Positions 11,376-23,551 of a stretch of DNA of 64,000 nucleotides are shown here, one piece after another. Source of the stretch: Chrysopilus asiliformis (lineage: Eukaryota; Arthropoda; Insecta; Diptera; Rhagionidae); assembly GCA_964034945.1 (NCBI GenBank), contig OZ035962.1:34375943-34439942 (forward strand), in the 5' to 3' direction. The notes beneath the pieces are model-generated. The model had not been told where the DNA came from, did no database searches, and worked only from the letters and a program-made list of their open reading frames with translations. Positions within the stretch are counted from its first letter, which is position 1; the number at the start of each line of letters is the position of its first letter. A program made the position numbers and the translations under genes.

Positions 11376-11529
11376 CTTGAAAATTGCTTATGGCACGAAT
11401 CAGAAATCAGTTGACGGTAAGTAACAAATCGAAGACCAAAATACTTTCAAAATTAAATTACAATTTTTTTTCCAACTTCGCGTACCTTCTGGAACCAGCC
11501 GTAGTAGGTTGAGAAAGACTGTCCTAAAT

Positions 11530-12924
11530 CATGTATGGTCGATTGTGAATTAGTATAATCGTAGGTACTTATAGAAAATCTATGTCAGTTACACAGTGAA
11601 ATATTTCAATTCATAATAACGTTTTCACTGTTTTAAGTCTTTCCATTCGAATCAATTTAATTTCCTTGAAAGCACCCTTATAATTGATAACATTATATAA
11701 GCCAAAAAGTGAAAAACATCGCCACTGCCACTAAGGCTACCACCACTAAACTAAACGTGAATGAATCGAATTACAAAATGTATATAAAACACATCTATTC
11801 AACAAGAACGCCAACAAAATATTACGCTATACTATACACACAGAGGGTATAGTATAAGGCACAACGATACGCGGATGGGTTTCTTTGTACCGTTGGAAAG
11901 CCAATTAAAATTCCCGTCAAGTTTCATGAAAATTTTCATTCTAAATTAATATATTTTACCTTCTGCCCCTTCATATAATTATTTTTCTCATTTAATTATT
12001 ATTTTTTCCATTTTTTTTTAATTTGAAATACACAACTACTAGTTTCCATGAATAAAATTTTCATTTTTAATTAGTTTGCAAAACCTCACTTATGATTAGC
12101 ATATTTCACACGATAATGAAAGTATCACCTCAAAAAAAAAACGTTTTCAAATAAAACATTTTGTGTGAATTATATTTCAATACCATTTGAAATGAAATAC
12201 ATTTCGCAGACGGAAACGTCTACTATAATTTTAATAAATGCTTCAATTTAAAACCTACAAATAATATGGTATTAAAGTGCTCACCGAACTGCAAACATTT
12301 ATAAATCTTGGGTGAAATGATTTCTATGCGTTTTGCATCAAAGTTGCCTAAATCACATAGTGTCACTATTTCCAATGCAAATTAAACGTACGGTAAAGTC
12401 CTACACTCTTGAAACAATCCGGGGCCAAATTAACACCGTCTCAAAACACAGCTAAAAGTGAGCACCTTGCAGTTTTTTTTAGAAAAAATTAACATCGTAG
12501 TGCGGAGTTCTTTTTTGACATTCATGTTTTAAGAAATTAAAAATTCACTTTGACTAGTTATTTCATGGTATTCACGTTTAGAAGAGACTTTCCATTTGGC
12601 TACAATAGCTTATTGGGAAGCCGACTAGTTTACACATCTAGAGGACACTAGAGGTCAGGTTCCGGTAAAGATATGCGAGAAAAGTTTTTAATAACCAATA
12701 TATACAAAAAAAATCAAAACATCTCAATTGCTTACAAAAAACAAGCGTTTTTGAGGTGAATTTTTTTTAGCTCCTATAATACATTGGTTGAACACCGAAA
12801 AATCGTGTAAAATTACCACCCACAGGAAACTGCTGGGTAGTCCCTAGCATGGAAATGCGACAGACACCCTCAAATTCCATTCCGGTGCGTGATCGATCCG
12901 TTTTTTCGACAGTGTACGATCCCC
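11530..12924. other. No gene recognised
   Basis: AT-rich sequence without coding signal. No family copy was recognised by eye. Confidence 0.35.
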
Positions 12925-13065
12925 TAATTTTTACTTTCCTTTTATATAAAGGGAAAGTATTGTATTCATGACGGAGACCAACTCGATAACGAGAGCAGAT
13001 AGAAACTTTCTGATCAGTACGAAATTCGTTTCAGGCCAAATTATGAGGATGTCCTTTTTACACAG
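12925..13065 (+). repeat. Repeat family H, copy H1
   Basis: The block TTTTATATAAAGGGAAAGTATTGTATTCATGACGGAGAC... (first 20 bases only are diagnostic) through TTTCTGATCAGTACGAAAT recurs at 25530-25640, 39880-39960 and, inverted, 44060-44345. No terminal repeats were fixed. Confidence 0.6.
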
Positions 13066-13489
13066 GGCTGGACAACGAAAAAAAATCGTAACCTTATACA
13101 TTTCGTTATGTAACGAAATTCGAATTTTTTTTTCGTTACGTTGTTTCGTTACTTTACGATAACGTTCTTAGCGACTTGAGATTTTTTGTAAATCAGTTTT
13201 ACGAAAACTTGAGTTTTCTATCAATTTTGGGAAAGTAACGATAGATATGACGGGTACCTCCCATACAATTATTTTACACCTCCCATACAAAAAATACAGT
13301 GTTTTTTTTAAAAACTTCTCTAAACCTATGCGTTTTTGGGGAAAAATGATATGACAAAATTTAAACGATATGAAATTTCCTGGATTTTCCTATTCGCGCA
13401 TCTTTAACGGTTTTTACGTATCTTATTGCAGAGGAAAGTTTTATGTTGAACAGAACTGATGTTTTTTAACATTTTTACTTCCTTGTATT

Positions 13490-13930
13490 CATGGAAAATT
13501 TCTTAATTTTGCCTGAAAAAATGTTCGTTTACCAAAATGCCTTTCTGTGTGTCAATCTGTGATATGAAATTTTTCAAAAAAAAACTTCTAGAGCAGTGGT
13601 TCTTAACCTTGTTGGAGGTACTGACCCCCACCAGTTTCATATGCGCGTTCACCGAACCCTTCTTAATTGGAAAAATAAAATATGATTTTTTCAAATTCAT
13701 AACATGGGTATATATTTATACATAGGTGCACAAAATGAGCAAAACCATTAAAGAACAAATAACATGAGTTTCACATAAAAACAAAAAGTGTGTGTTTTGA
13801 TCTCCGCTGAACCCCGAAGACTGACTCACCGAACCCCTGGGGTTCGATCGAACCCAGGTTAAGAACCACTGTTCTAGAGTATCGCGATGTATACAAGATC
13901 CCTTGTACGATAAGTGTATACTATATGTAG
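13490..13930 (+). repeat. Repeat family I, partial copy I3, split by a hAT MITE
   Basis: CTTAATTTTGCCT(G/A)AAAAA, a GTGTCAATCTGTG-type phrase and AAAAACT(A/T)CT(A/G)GAG match the start of copy I1 at 15690. The copy is interrupted at 13594-13871. It is probably a non-coding repeat. Confidence 0.55.
13594..13871. mobile_element. hAT-type MITE (278 bp, CAGTGGTTCTTAACCT ends)
   Basis: Terminal inverted repeat CAGTGGTTCTTAACCT / AGGTTAAGAACCACTG is perfect over 16 bases. The octamer TTCTAGAG is duplicated exactly at 13586-13593 and 13872-13879. Internal GAACCCC words (CACCGAACCCCTGGGGTTCG) are typical of this hAT MITE type. No coding. Confidence 0.93.
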
Positions 13931-14019
13931 AAAAACCGAAACAAAGTGTCTGTAAGACTAAAAGAACATGTCGGTGGTTTTAAAAATAATAAAAATGATT
14001 CTTCCCCCATAGCCGAGCA

Positions 14020-14590
14020 TATTGGAAAGAAGAACACATTGGATCATTGGTCCGACTGGGTTTTGATGTATGGAACTGCTATGTAAAATCATATTCTAAA
14101 CATTTTTACCTTTATATTTTTTCAATACGACTCACCGTTTTCGAGAAAATAGAAAAAAAAGTATTCAATTTGTATGGAAGAGAAGGGAAGGAGTGATCCG
14201 CTTTAAATTTTGGTGTATGGGTGAGTTATGTAAAATCCAATTTTAGGTGAATTTTGCAATACGACTCACTGGTTTTCGAGAAAATCGAACAAAACTGTTT
14301 CGTTTGTTTGGGGGAAGGGGGAAGGAGAGGTCCAGTTTTGCCCGTTCAAAAATTTAGCCTAGCCATTTACGGGAACCGCAACTTTAAAAAATTTCAAGTC
14401 TCTAGTTCAACCCTATCGAAAGTTATGAAGTTTACGGACAAACAGGCAGACGAACGGACATGCGGAAATCAAAAACTTTTGTCATCCCTAACACCCTAGT
14501 GTAGTTCATTTCCGGGTCTGATGATTGGTCCTATGCGTTACAAACGGTATACTAAATCTAATATACTTTTATATGATATATCATATACAG
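14020..14590 (+). repeat. Repeat family E, copy E1
   Basis: Two internal half-copies each contain GG(A/T)TTTTGATGTATGGA-like words, TATGTAAAATC(A/C)(T/A)AT and CGTTTTCGAGAAAAT. They are followed by TTCAAGTCTCTAG, a CGGACA(A/G)ACAGGCAGACG tract and GCGTTACAAACGGTA. The second copy is at 55190-55690. The closing block resembles family A, so A and E are related. Confidence 0.6.
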
Positions 14591-14944
14591 TATAGAAAGC
14601 CCAATCCCAACAAAAATATTCTTAAGTATACCTTAAGTGTTTATTGTTAAAGAACAAACTTTTTAAAGATCACAATGTTATAAATTATCCAATATTTTGA
14701 TGACTGAACTTCTATATTTGAGCGGCCATAGCCGGCACAGTCCTTGTCCGAAATGTCTCGCAAAGTAAGCACAAACTTACAGATCCAATATGCGATGTAA
14801 ACAGAAAACCCGTTGATGGTCGTTTGCAATAACGAAACTTAGCACTTAAGGGTGTAAAATTTCAACAATTTCATGTTCTTGTCATGATATAACAGAAAAA
14901 GTTTACTTGCATACAAAATAAAGTCTCTATTCAAGGAAAACAAT

Positions 14945-15428
14945 GAGGGTATTCACAATCCTCTTCGGTATTCGGTATTTTCGGTAATATTAAAAGACTG
15001 AAAATATTCTGCTGTGAACATCCCACATCACAGATTTGAGAACAGCGCTTTTATTTGATACGTGACCAAATCATGAACTGCGAATTTGATTGTAAAATAT
15101 ATCACATACCTTTAAATCCATGTTTGATGGATTCTTTTGAATTTCTATTGTGGCAACGACTATCAAAATTGAAAAAAATTGCAGTCCGATGCGATAACCA
15201 GCGAAAAAATTTGACAACTAAAAACATTACTAGCGCCACTCGCGGTTGATTCTTGATACCGAATACCGAGGCTGAAAAACACGACTCGAGGCATGTATAC
15301 AAATACCGAATCCGGTAATTCATTTTTACATGAACCAAGTTACCGTCTCGGTAAAAATCTGTTAAATTTGACTGAATTACCGAGCGGTAAATTTACCCGC
15401 ATTTTAAAAGAGGACTGTGAATTCCCTC
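14945..15428. mobile_element. MITE with GAGGG(T/A)ATTCACA ends (484 bp)
   Basis: Left GAGGGTATTCACAATCCTCTT and right (reversed) GAGGGAATTCACAGTCCTCTT agree at 19 of 21 bases. AAT flanks both sides (14942-14944, 15429-15431). Words TCGGTA/TACCGA recur at least ten times near both ends (e.g. TTCGGTATTCGGTATTTTCG), a subterminal repeat pattern. Superfamily not assigned. Confidence 0.65.
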
Positions 15429-15689
15429 AATAAGAAACAGAAAAATTGTGCACCCAACCTATTTTTGTGCTGTGGATAGAGACAAAAAAATATTATTTAC
15501 ACCGTAAAAAGTACAAATTTATTCCGTGGTAACAATAAATATTACTATTATCACATTTTCAATAGTTTTTGTTGCATTGTGTCCCTTTTTGACTAATTTC
15601 TATTTAAGTATATCCTGACGCTTCGCAACTAAGAATCAATAATGACGTTGAGTTTTTCATTTCTTATACGAAGTATAATAAAGTAATGT

Positions 15690-16429
15690 ATTAATGAAAA
15701 ATTTCGACATCTTAATTTTGCCTAAAAAACATTTCCCGAACACTCCCGAGTCGATTGGAGTCATATTACAAAAATGTCTCTCTGCCTCAGTCAGTCTGTG
15801 CACAAGATTTCTCAAAAACTACTGGAGCTATAGCCATGAAATTTTACAGTGGTGTTTGAATCTAGAATGGGACCATCCTATTAACTTTTGGTATAAATCC
15901 GTTAGCCGGAAGTAACCAAACTGGTAGCTTTTTAAATATCGCGATTTCGTTCTTTGCTGTTTACTTCGAAACTACCCTTTATATAGTATAAATCTTGGAG
16001 ACAATAAAATTTCCTACATTTTTAACTTTTACGAAAACTGCGTATCTCAAGCACTAATCGAAATATACCGTTATTGAAAAAAAAATCAGTTTTTTGTGAT
16101 TATCTCGAAACATAACGAGTTTTTGGTGGTTCAATGTAGAGATGAATTGAAAAGAATAATTGCCACAATTTTATTTTTTGTTGTTATCCGCTATGTTTTT
16201 CCATTATTGAGATATTATCAATAAAAGGTTAAAAAAAAAATTTCGCGAATTTCTTTCGAAAAAATACAATATTTAAAGAATTTAAAGATATTAAAATTCT
16301 CTACATTTTTGCTCTTTACCGTAAATGGATATCTTTTACCTTTAACGAGATTTTTCAGTTTGTGTAAAAAAAATTATGTTTTTACATTAACAAATATTTT
16401 GTTCGTCGGGTAACAATGTAAATTGTGCA
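15690..16429 (+). repeat. Repeat family I, copy I1
   Basis: It shares with the minus copy I2 (27400-27990) AAAAACTACTGGAGCTA-type words, a TTCGAAACTAC(C/G) word and repeated ATCTC(A/G)A(T/A)AACGG-like phrases of the form 'tatctcaataacggtaaaag'. MITE M2 is inserted directly at its right side. Confidence 0.5.
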
Positions 16430-16701
16430 CACTCAGAAAAATGTCCAGGTCAACTTTTTGTCAGGTTAACTCTGACCTTACAGAGGTTTCTGTAAGCCAG
16501 CTAGCGGTCAGAGTTAACCTATCTAAGGTCAACTCGTGCAGCTCCCAATGCCTTACTTCACCTGCTGGTGGCTTAATTTCAGAATTTCTCCGACCACAGG
16601 TCAACTCAGTTTTACTTGCCCACATGCAGGCGAACGCGCGCCTGCCCGAGGCCAATTACGCCGTATGTAGGTCGTCGAGTTAGCCTCCATTTTTCTGAGT
16701 G
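16430..16701 (+). mobile_element. MITE M2 (272 bp), inverted copy of M1
   Basis: Same ends and exactly the same length as M1 (4219-4490) with only a few substitutions seen by eye. It is flanked by CA on both sides (16428-16429, 16702-16703), where M1 has TA. High identity implies recent movement. Confidence 0.85.
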
Positions 16702-16704
16702 CAG

Positions 16705-17290
16705 AAATGTTGATTTTGTATAAGAAAGTCTTGTGCTCTACACCTCAGATTTTTTTTATTTTGATTTGCTGAAATGACGAACTTTGAATTTTACTGGCAA
16801 AGTTTACAAAAAATATACCTATTCCTTGTAAAAATCAAAATACCGTAAAATCTATACAAACCCCCAAAAAAATATTGATAATAATCTTATACCGTAACCC
16901 TATATAGATCGTACGACTTTAATGATTAATATAATCTCATTAATTATGTTATAAAAATCTTAGCTGATGCCATTAAGAAGATTACACGTAATACTCTCAA
17001 TTAAAAGGAATCTCTCCTCAAGTTCTAATCGTTATCCATTATGTCAAAAACCAGCTACGGAAGCAGAAATTCGGCTAAAATGCAATTTTTCACCTTTCCA
17101 ATTTCCCTCCGATAACGAGAAATATTTACGTCCCACAAACAAAACCAACCACCTACACACAAACACACATTATAAATAGTATTGATATCAATAGAAAAGC
17201 CTACCTGTATACAACGCAACGGTCGGATGCCGGTACTACTAAAAATGAGTCTACCATACTATGCTTACCTATAGAATATAACAAAATGAG
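16705..17290. other. No gene recognised
   Basis: A 70-residue frame at 16967-17179 has ordinary amino-acid composition but no domain and no clear splice context. Confidence 0.3.
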
Positions 17291-17299
17291 GAGAGCTTA

Positions 17300-17545
17300 C
17301 CTTGCGAAACAAAGTCAACCAATTTGCAGAGAAAGGTTAATTTAGTCCCTTTGGGAGTAAAATGCTCGGAACACATGATTACTGGCACGAAATTGGAAGC
17401 TTCGCAATGTCAAGCGACAAATGAGCACGTCGTATAAGGAAAATGTCTCTAGAAATCTTGAAGAATTCATTTCCTCGCTCCATCCATAAAACGTTTGACG
17501 GTAGAATTCCCTTCTAGTATCATCCTTACAACCAACCAAAAAAAA
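17300..17545 (-). pseudogene. Decayed THAP zinc-finger segment with donor-like end
   Basis: On the minus strand one frame gives NFVPVIMCSEHFTPKGTK, which fits the second half of the THAP finger (…CSEHF…). A different frame upstream gives VGCKDDTRREFYRQ, like the first half (GCK…). The frames do not join, so the domain is broken. The stretch ends GTTTCGCAAG|GTAAGC, a good donor on the minus strand. It is likely the N-terminal exon of a P-like transposase; a decayed host THAP gene is the alternative. Confidence 0.35.
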
Positions 17546-17599
17546 AAAGAAAAAAAACACCTCAACCATGCTACGATATGGCCCTTACACTTGTATCTA

Positions 17600-18840
17600 T
17601 ATTTTTCTTAAAAGATGGATTCTGTAATTGTCCAGTCATACCAACAAAACACCAACATATTTTTACAAGATGTCATATTCTTACATTTTCCTTATCTTTT
17701 CTAATATATAAGTACTTTATGTGGGTACTACATTGGGTACATTCCCCGACGTAAATAAATAAATAAAATACTATATAAGAATAAAAACAAGTTTGTGGAG
17801 AAGCATTGGCTGTCGACATACAGATACCCTGAATTTTGTTTCCCAATTATCTTCTGTCGAGCATTAATCTTTGCCATAAACATTAAATTATTAGATCTAT
17901 AAAGTATAATGTTTTTGATGGTTCCATTTATCAACTCCAAAGAATACACATTTGTCTTGGGGTCTAGAAAGATTCTTCTTATTATTATTATTTTACTCTG
18001 CTAAAATGTGCTTTTCTTTTGATTTTTTCCCTATTTTCTAATACGGTAAACTTCATCTTCCTATACTTTAGCAGTTACTTATAATGCGAATTTTTAGCTA
18101 CTTGTTCGGTTGGCCAATTTTTTATACCCTCCTGTATTTCATTTATACATGTTTATGTATATATACAATAATTTATATACATTGAGTTCATTTTCTTGCT
18201 TCATACACTGAAACGTAATTTGATGAAACTTAATTTCTTACGTTAGTCATGAAAAATCGACAAATGGCCATGAACCAAAGTAAAATACCTAAATTAATCA
18301 CAATTTAATCGAAACAAGAGCAAGCAATTAATTTTTGGCGATGATCAACAACAATTAAACTATACAAGATTCTCTACTATATCCTCCAATAAAATAATTT
18401 CCGAGAGGATAATGTATATTCCTCTTCTATCCATCGCAGGAACAAAAACTTACCACTCATCCTAACCTTTGTGAACATATCAATTGATTGCATCATATAT
18501 GTATATATGTATACAATACTACAAAACTTTTAATTAAGCTAAAATCTGTTAGTAAATTATTGCCGTAGGATATTTCTGTATAGGACATTTAGAAACGATG
18601 AAGATTTCTCTCGCAGACCCGTATGAGCCGATATGTTGATGTGCGTGACATGCATCAAATTGATTTTAGTCCACAAAAAGCAACAAGTTTTTACTTCCAA
18701 TCTTGTTCGACTCAACTGAAAAGATTCTTCTTTGCAACACAACCAGAATCCCAAATCGAGTAATCTAAGTTTCTTAATTGAGATAAACTATTGTATTATA
18801 CGGAAATTAACAATTAGTGATAGATGATACAGAATCGCGC
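17600..18840. other. No gene recognised
   Basis: AT-rich sequence; frames are short and without domains. Confidence 0.35.
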
Positions 18841-19059
18841 ATGTGATTTTCATGGGCGTAACTAGTATCGATTGCTAAGGGGGCTGAAGCCCCTTTCAAT
18901 TTTGGGTACTTTTTTTAATAACTTAAAGGTCTTAAGAATATAATAAAATAATAAAATGAATGAAGATTTTGTAAAGCTGTGCAGCTCCAATGTTCCTAAA
19001 TCGGTAACCTCTTTTATAAAACTATAGCTTTGCAGCACGCGAATCCTCTGACTTTGAAT

Positions 19060-19125
19060 TATCCGCAATCTCCGTAGATTCTTGAATTATCCGCAATCTC
19101 CATAATCTCCGTAGATCCGAAATCT
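19060..19125 (+). repeat. Short tandem duplication of a ~29-bp unit
   Basis: GAATTATCCGCAATCTCCGT and GAATTATCCGCAATCTCCAT occur about 29 bases apart, followed by a third partial ATCTCCGTAGATC. Confidence 0.6.
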
Positions 19126-19529
19126 CCATTTTTCATGTTTAAAGTTGTCCGAAACGGGTCCCTTAAAAAAAAATTTGTTATAAATTCGAATCGGAAGGTC
19201 CTGCACGGATTATCGGAAGGTCGGAAAAATTGGGACTAGTGATTTTTAAGGTCACTGACCACGGAAACGGTTTTCGAATATTTGATCTTACGAGGAAAGA
19301 ACTCCGGGTCGGACTCTCCGATTTAGTGCCGTTGGCACCAACAAAACTTAGCAACTTATGTACAACTTAAAAAATTTAAGTCGAAGAATTTCTACGGTTT
19401 AAGTAGGCTAACCACAACTTAATTTTTTAAGAATAATACGCGCAAACGGGCCTTAGACGACTATTGAATATGTGGTAACAGACCGAAAAAAACGACCCAT
19501 ATTTTTTTTCATATAAGCCGGATTTTAGT

Positions 19530-19860
19530 TTTAAGGGGTGATTTGAAGGAGTGTTTTGAAGGGAAAATTTCGATCGAAAAACAGATTTTTGGCCATAACT
19601 CAGCAACCAGACGTCCGATGTAAACGAAACAAAAGCCAAAAGTTTTAGTTTTTGGAGTAGAACTAAACTGTGCATAAAATTATAAAATTACTATCATAGG
19701 GTAGAGACATCTCTATACCGCCATGCTTTTCAACCTCCCTCTTATAAAACTGATTCCATATTTTGAAATGCCTATCAAAAGTTTACCCTTTTTGCATTTC
19801 ACCAGAAAAGTCAAATAATAGCGTGATCGACCTTTCACCATCCCTTAACACAGTAATTTT
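19530..19860 (+). repeat. Inverted repeat K, left arm
   Basis: Words TTTTAAGGGGTG, AGAACTAAACTGTG, ATCATAGGGTA(G/C)AGA and GCATTTCACCAGAAAA appear in the same order in the reverse complement of 21790-22140. Similarity is imperfect. The two arms enclose a non-LTR fragment and may be the long terminal inverted repeats of one old element. Confidence 0.6.
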
Positions 19861-20086
19861 TTTTTAAATAAATTTTTATACAATTGGTATTATGAGGATG
19901 AATTCTTGTTTTTCGCTTCAAGAGCTTTATTAAGTCCCGGAGCCCTTGAAATAAATTTTAGGTTAGTTAGGTTAGGTTAAGAAGACCGCGCGCGCCCAGA
20001 CGTGAGCACAGCGCTACACTCGGAGGCCTACAGGCCCATTGTCATGTCTTCAGTATTCATAAGACCTTTCATCAAACTAGCTGATC

Positions 20087-21348
20087 CTATTTGAACCAGC
20101 CCGACTTGTTGACGAAGCTCAGCATATACTCGAGTGGGTGGTTACGGATCTCCGTCAGGCTACTATAAAATCTGGCCCCAAGCGTCCCATATCGGCGTGC
20201 TTGTAGGGCTGGACACTCACAGAGTAAGTGTTTCACGATCTCCGGCTCCTCCTCGTCACCACAACTGCGGCAAAAATCATTTGCGGCCGCGCCCCACCTT
20301 CTGGCCATAGCGCCAAGGGGGCAGTGCCCCGTGATTAAGCCTGTGAGTAGCCTTACGGAGGTCCTGCTGAGTCTAAGAAGGGTGTCGGTTCTATATCTAT
20401 TAAATCTTGGCCAGAGCGACCTCGTGATTATACAATCGCTCCTTGTTTGCCAACGGATATTTATGTTGTTCACCCCTTTCCTATCAATTATACTTTTTGC
20501 CCATTCGATCGGCATTTCGACCGAGCGGTCCGCGCTCTCCATAGCCATTTCGGTCCCAAATTTTGCCAGTTCGTCGACTCTCTCATTGCCATATATGTTG
20601 CTGTGCCCGGGGACCCAGCAAAGTCTAACGGCATGTCGGAGGCCGAGTTGATTAAGTGCTCTGCGGCAATTAGACACGGTCTTTGACTTGATCGTCGACG
20701 AATCCAGTGCCTTGATTGCTGCCTGACTGTCGACGTAGATTGAAACCCTTGTTCTGGGTAATTCTCTCGTCATTATCAAGCTTGCAGCCGCACTTATGGC
20801 ATAGACACACTGCTCTCGTCAGGCAGTTTGTAGCTCTTTTGGAGGTCAAGATTATCTGAGAACACTCCCGCCCCCGTGCCTTCTTTAGTTTTAGATCCAT
20901 CAGTGTAAACCGAGACTTCTTGCTCGTCTATGACACTGTCCAGATCCCAAAGCCTCCTTTCGGGAATCAAAACTGAGAAGTTCACATTCGTATTCAGGTG
21001 AGGTATATAGTAATCCGTAGAGTCCGGGATACCCCATTCATCACTTTTAAGGATGCTATTATGACCGAAGGTACTGTGCTTCCAGAGGCCGGACTCTCTG
21101 AGCTTTAGTGCACTCTTGGTAGCCGTACACCTCGTGTACTCATTCAGGGGAATGAGGTGCAGTAGAGCTTCCATTCCCGCTGTTGGTGTTGATCTAACAG
21201 CTCCTGTGGTTCCTAGCGCCACTAGTCTTTGTACTTTGTTAAGGGTTTTATATCGGCAGTTGACCCCCATGGTCGGCCACCAAACCAGACATCCGTAAGT
21301 GAGAATGAAATAAATTTTAAGGGAGTTTTTATATTTTTTGAAGCTCAA
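20087..21348 (-). pseudogene. 5'-truncated non-LTR retrotransposon ORF2: RT tail, RNase H, zinc knuckle
   Basis: The minus frame 21348-20794 has the end of reverse transcriptase (YGCLVWWPTMG, LNKVQRLVALGTTGA) and the start of RNase H (SVYTDGSKTKEGTGAG). A second frame, 20779-20087, continues RNase H (SIYVDSQAAIKAL, CWVPGHSNIYGNERVDELAK) and ends with a CxxC…HxxxCxC motif (CRSCGDEEE…HLLCECP). RNase H acidic residues are visible. A small indel near 20790-20815 breaks the frame. The 3' side has AACCTAACCTAA-type repeats (19960-19985). RNase H places it in the R1/Loa/I group rather than Jockey. The element is dead. Confidence 0.9.
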
Positions 21349-21789
21349 CTCTTGTCAATTTTTTTAAATTATTCAACATATTCTTCATTTAATGTATCCG
21401 ATTTTTCTATTAATCATTCGAAAGTGTCCTCACACTTTATGATGTAGTTTAAGAACGGATTGAGATATTGCACTCATTATTTACATTAAAGAATGAGGAT
21501 GAAAGAACGCCATCAAAAATTCCACTTTTTTCAGGGGGTGAAAATCGAAGGGCGGGGTTGATAAACCGCCTGCCAAACAAAAGTTTGATACAACTTTTGA
21601 GCGACCTTGGAGGGGGAGAGGGGGCGCAATTAACGACTAAAAATGCCCATTTCGTATAGGGAACACTTCCTCCCCATATACACATCAAATATGTAGCGTC
21701 ATTGGGGCTATACTGAACTTTAGCCCAACAATGTTAAAGTTGTCTTCGCCTGGTTTTCGAGGCTTACCACAGAAACTTTTATAAAAAAT

Positions 21790-22140
21790 TTGATAAAAAT
21801 TTAAATTGACAAGGGATGAAAAAAGGGTGGATTTCACTTTTTCTGGTGAAATGCAAAAAAAGGGAAACTTTAGTTTTGATAGGCGCTTCAAAATTTGCAA
21901 TCAGTTTTGAAGCCCGACAATTATAATGGAGAGCGAGATGAAAAAGCATTGCTGTAAATAGGTTTCTGTACCCTATGATAAGAATTTTAAATTTTTTTCC
22001 ACAGTTTAGTTCTACTGCAAAGAAGAAAACTTTTGGTTTTTCTTTCGTTTGTATAGGATAACTGGTTACAGAAAACCTTCTGTCGAATTTCCCCCTCCAA
22101 AACACCCCTTAAAACTGAATTTCGGTCGACTATAAAATAT
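21790..22140 (-). repeat. Inverted repeat K, right arm
   Basis: Reverse-complement partner of 19530-19860. Shared ordered words include TTTTCTGGTGAAATGCAAAA, CTATGATAAGAATTTTA and CACCCCTTAAAACTGAA. The arm spacing is about 2 kb. Confidence 0.6.
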
Positions 22141-22380
22141 CGAGAAGAAAAAAGAAAAGTTCATCTCTTACCTAAATGAGTTCAGTTCTGTGTGATTTCG
22201 TGGTGAAAATATGTAATTGTAGTGTGCGATAACTGAATGGTCAAATTCGAATTTGTTTGAAGTGTCGTGGAATTTTTTGTGAGAATAAACTAAAGCAGCA
22301 ACACCAATTTCAACAGATTTTCATTAATTGAATAACGACTGAAGCATTCGGCGAATGTTGGCGAGAATGTGAATGGGTTG

Positions 22381-22788
22381 CAGCGATGTCCCCCTACTAC
22401 AATTGTAGTAAATCTACTACTATTTTCGCCTTCAAAAGCCTTAGTGCGTAGTCAATCAAATCTACTACTATTTTTTGTAAAATACATGAATCAACCAAAA
22501 AATTGTATTATACATGTTAAATGTAAAAAGCTTCTAACGAAAGTAAATATGAGGCAGCCAATACAAAAGAAGTTTTTAAATGTCATTTTCTGAACTACAG
22601 CAAGTTTTTTGTTGATAGAATTTTGGTATTATGAATGATAAAGCTATTTAGCTTTTATTATACACATTGGTATATCGCATAGGTAGAAAAGGTTTTTTTT
22701 TTTTGAAAATCTGCTACTATTAGTATCCATCTACTACTATTTTTGGTCCAATCTACTTCCCTCCTAAGGCAAATTGGGGCCATCCCTG
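22381..22788. mobile_element. hAT-type element (408 bp) with CTACTACTATTTT repeats
   Basis: The octamer ATGGGTTG is duplicated exactly at 22373-22380 and 22789-22796. Ends CAGCGATGTCCCC and (reversed) CAGGGATGGCCCC agree at 11 of 13. ATCTACTACTATTTT or a one-base variant occurs four times, near both ends, a pattern like hAT transposase subterminal sites. Confidence 0.88.
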
Positions 22789-22799
22789 ATGGGTTGTGG

Positions 22800-23545
22800 T
22801 TGCCAAACTTCGGTTTCCTGAATCACTCTCGGGTTTGCCGCGATCTGCTGAATCACTCTCTAAAGTTTGATTTGCCGTCATATTCGGCGAGAGTGTATGG
22901 TACGGTTAAATGTTCGGTGCAAACTTATATTAGCCACAGCCCTCAGAAATCAAAAAACTATTTCTTTTATATCCAAATTTGATCACTCAGTTCCCAATTG
23001 CATCACTGAACCACACGCTCACCGTCCACCAAATCAAAGATTTTTTTTTACATTTTTCTTTAAAAAAAGCAATCTAATACAATACAAGATTTCTAAAAAT
23101 TTAAATTTGTCCATTATTTAAAACTTTTGAATCTCTCTTTAAATTCAATTGGTTATGCGGAATCTAATCGAAAGATTGAATTTAAACCCCCGTTATGTTT
23201 GTCGGTATTTCAACTACGCAATCTTTGATGAAACATATATACAATACTGGGGACAAGAGGGCAAATTCAATTATATTCTGTTAGCACAGGGTACCCATGG
23301 TACTTGATTGTTTAAACATATTTATCATCATCATCAAAATGATTGTTGCTGCTGGGTACTGCCACTCGTTCTATGGCTGTTATTGTGCACTTTTATATTT
23401 TAATTGTTTGAAAAAACACACTGGAAGCGAAAATCAATTTCTAAGAAAATTAAAATTGAAAATTGTTTTCCTTCTTCTGTAAACATGTTACATACATAGA
23501 TATGTATAAGTTCTTCCATAGCTCCAATCATATGTCAAGGATTTT
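22800..23545. other. No gene recognised
   Basis: Two GAATCACTCTC words occur near 22820-22860; otherwise featureless AT-rich sequence. Confidence 0.3.
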
Positions 23546-23551
23546 TCCGTA

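Larger units (their letters stand above)
8464..11521. mobile_element. hAT-like element, ~3.06 kb, filled with other insertions
   Basis: The left end CAGTGTTCCCCAACCT and the reverse complement of the right end, CAGTCTTTCTCAACCT, agree at 13 of 16 bases and both fit the common hAT end CAGTGTTTCTCAACCT. Flanking octamers TCCTAAAC (8456-8463) and TCCTAAAT (11522-11529) match at 7 of 8. No hAT transposase (hATC region) was found. The interior holds a MADF remnant, a mariner-like tail, a Harbinger-type MITE and repeat A1, which carries a further hAT MITE. The two ends could belong to separate elements. Confidence 0.5.

Noticed and set aside
11391..11420. ATGGCACGAATC… followed by GTAAGT as a tiny first exon
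   Set aside because: It lies between repeat A1 and a hAT-like end, with no partner exon or promoter.
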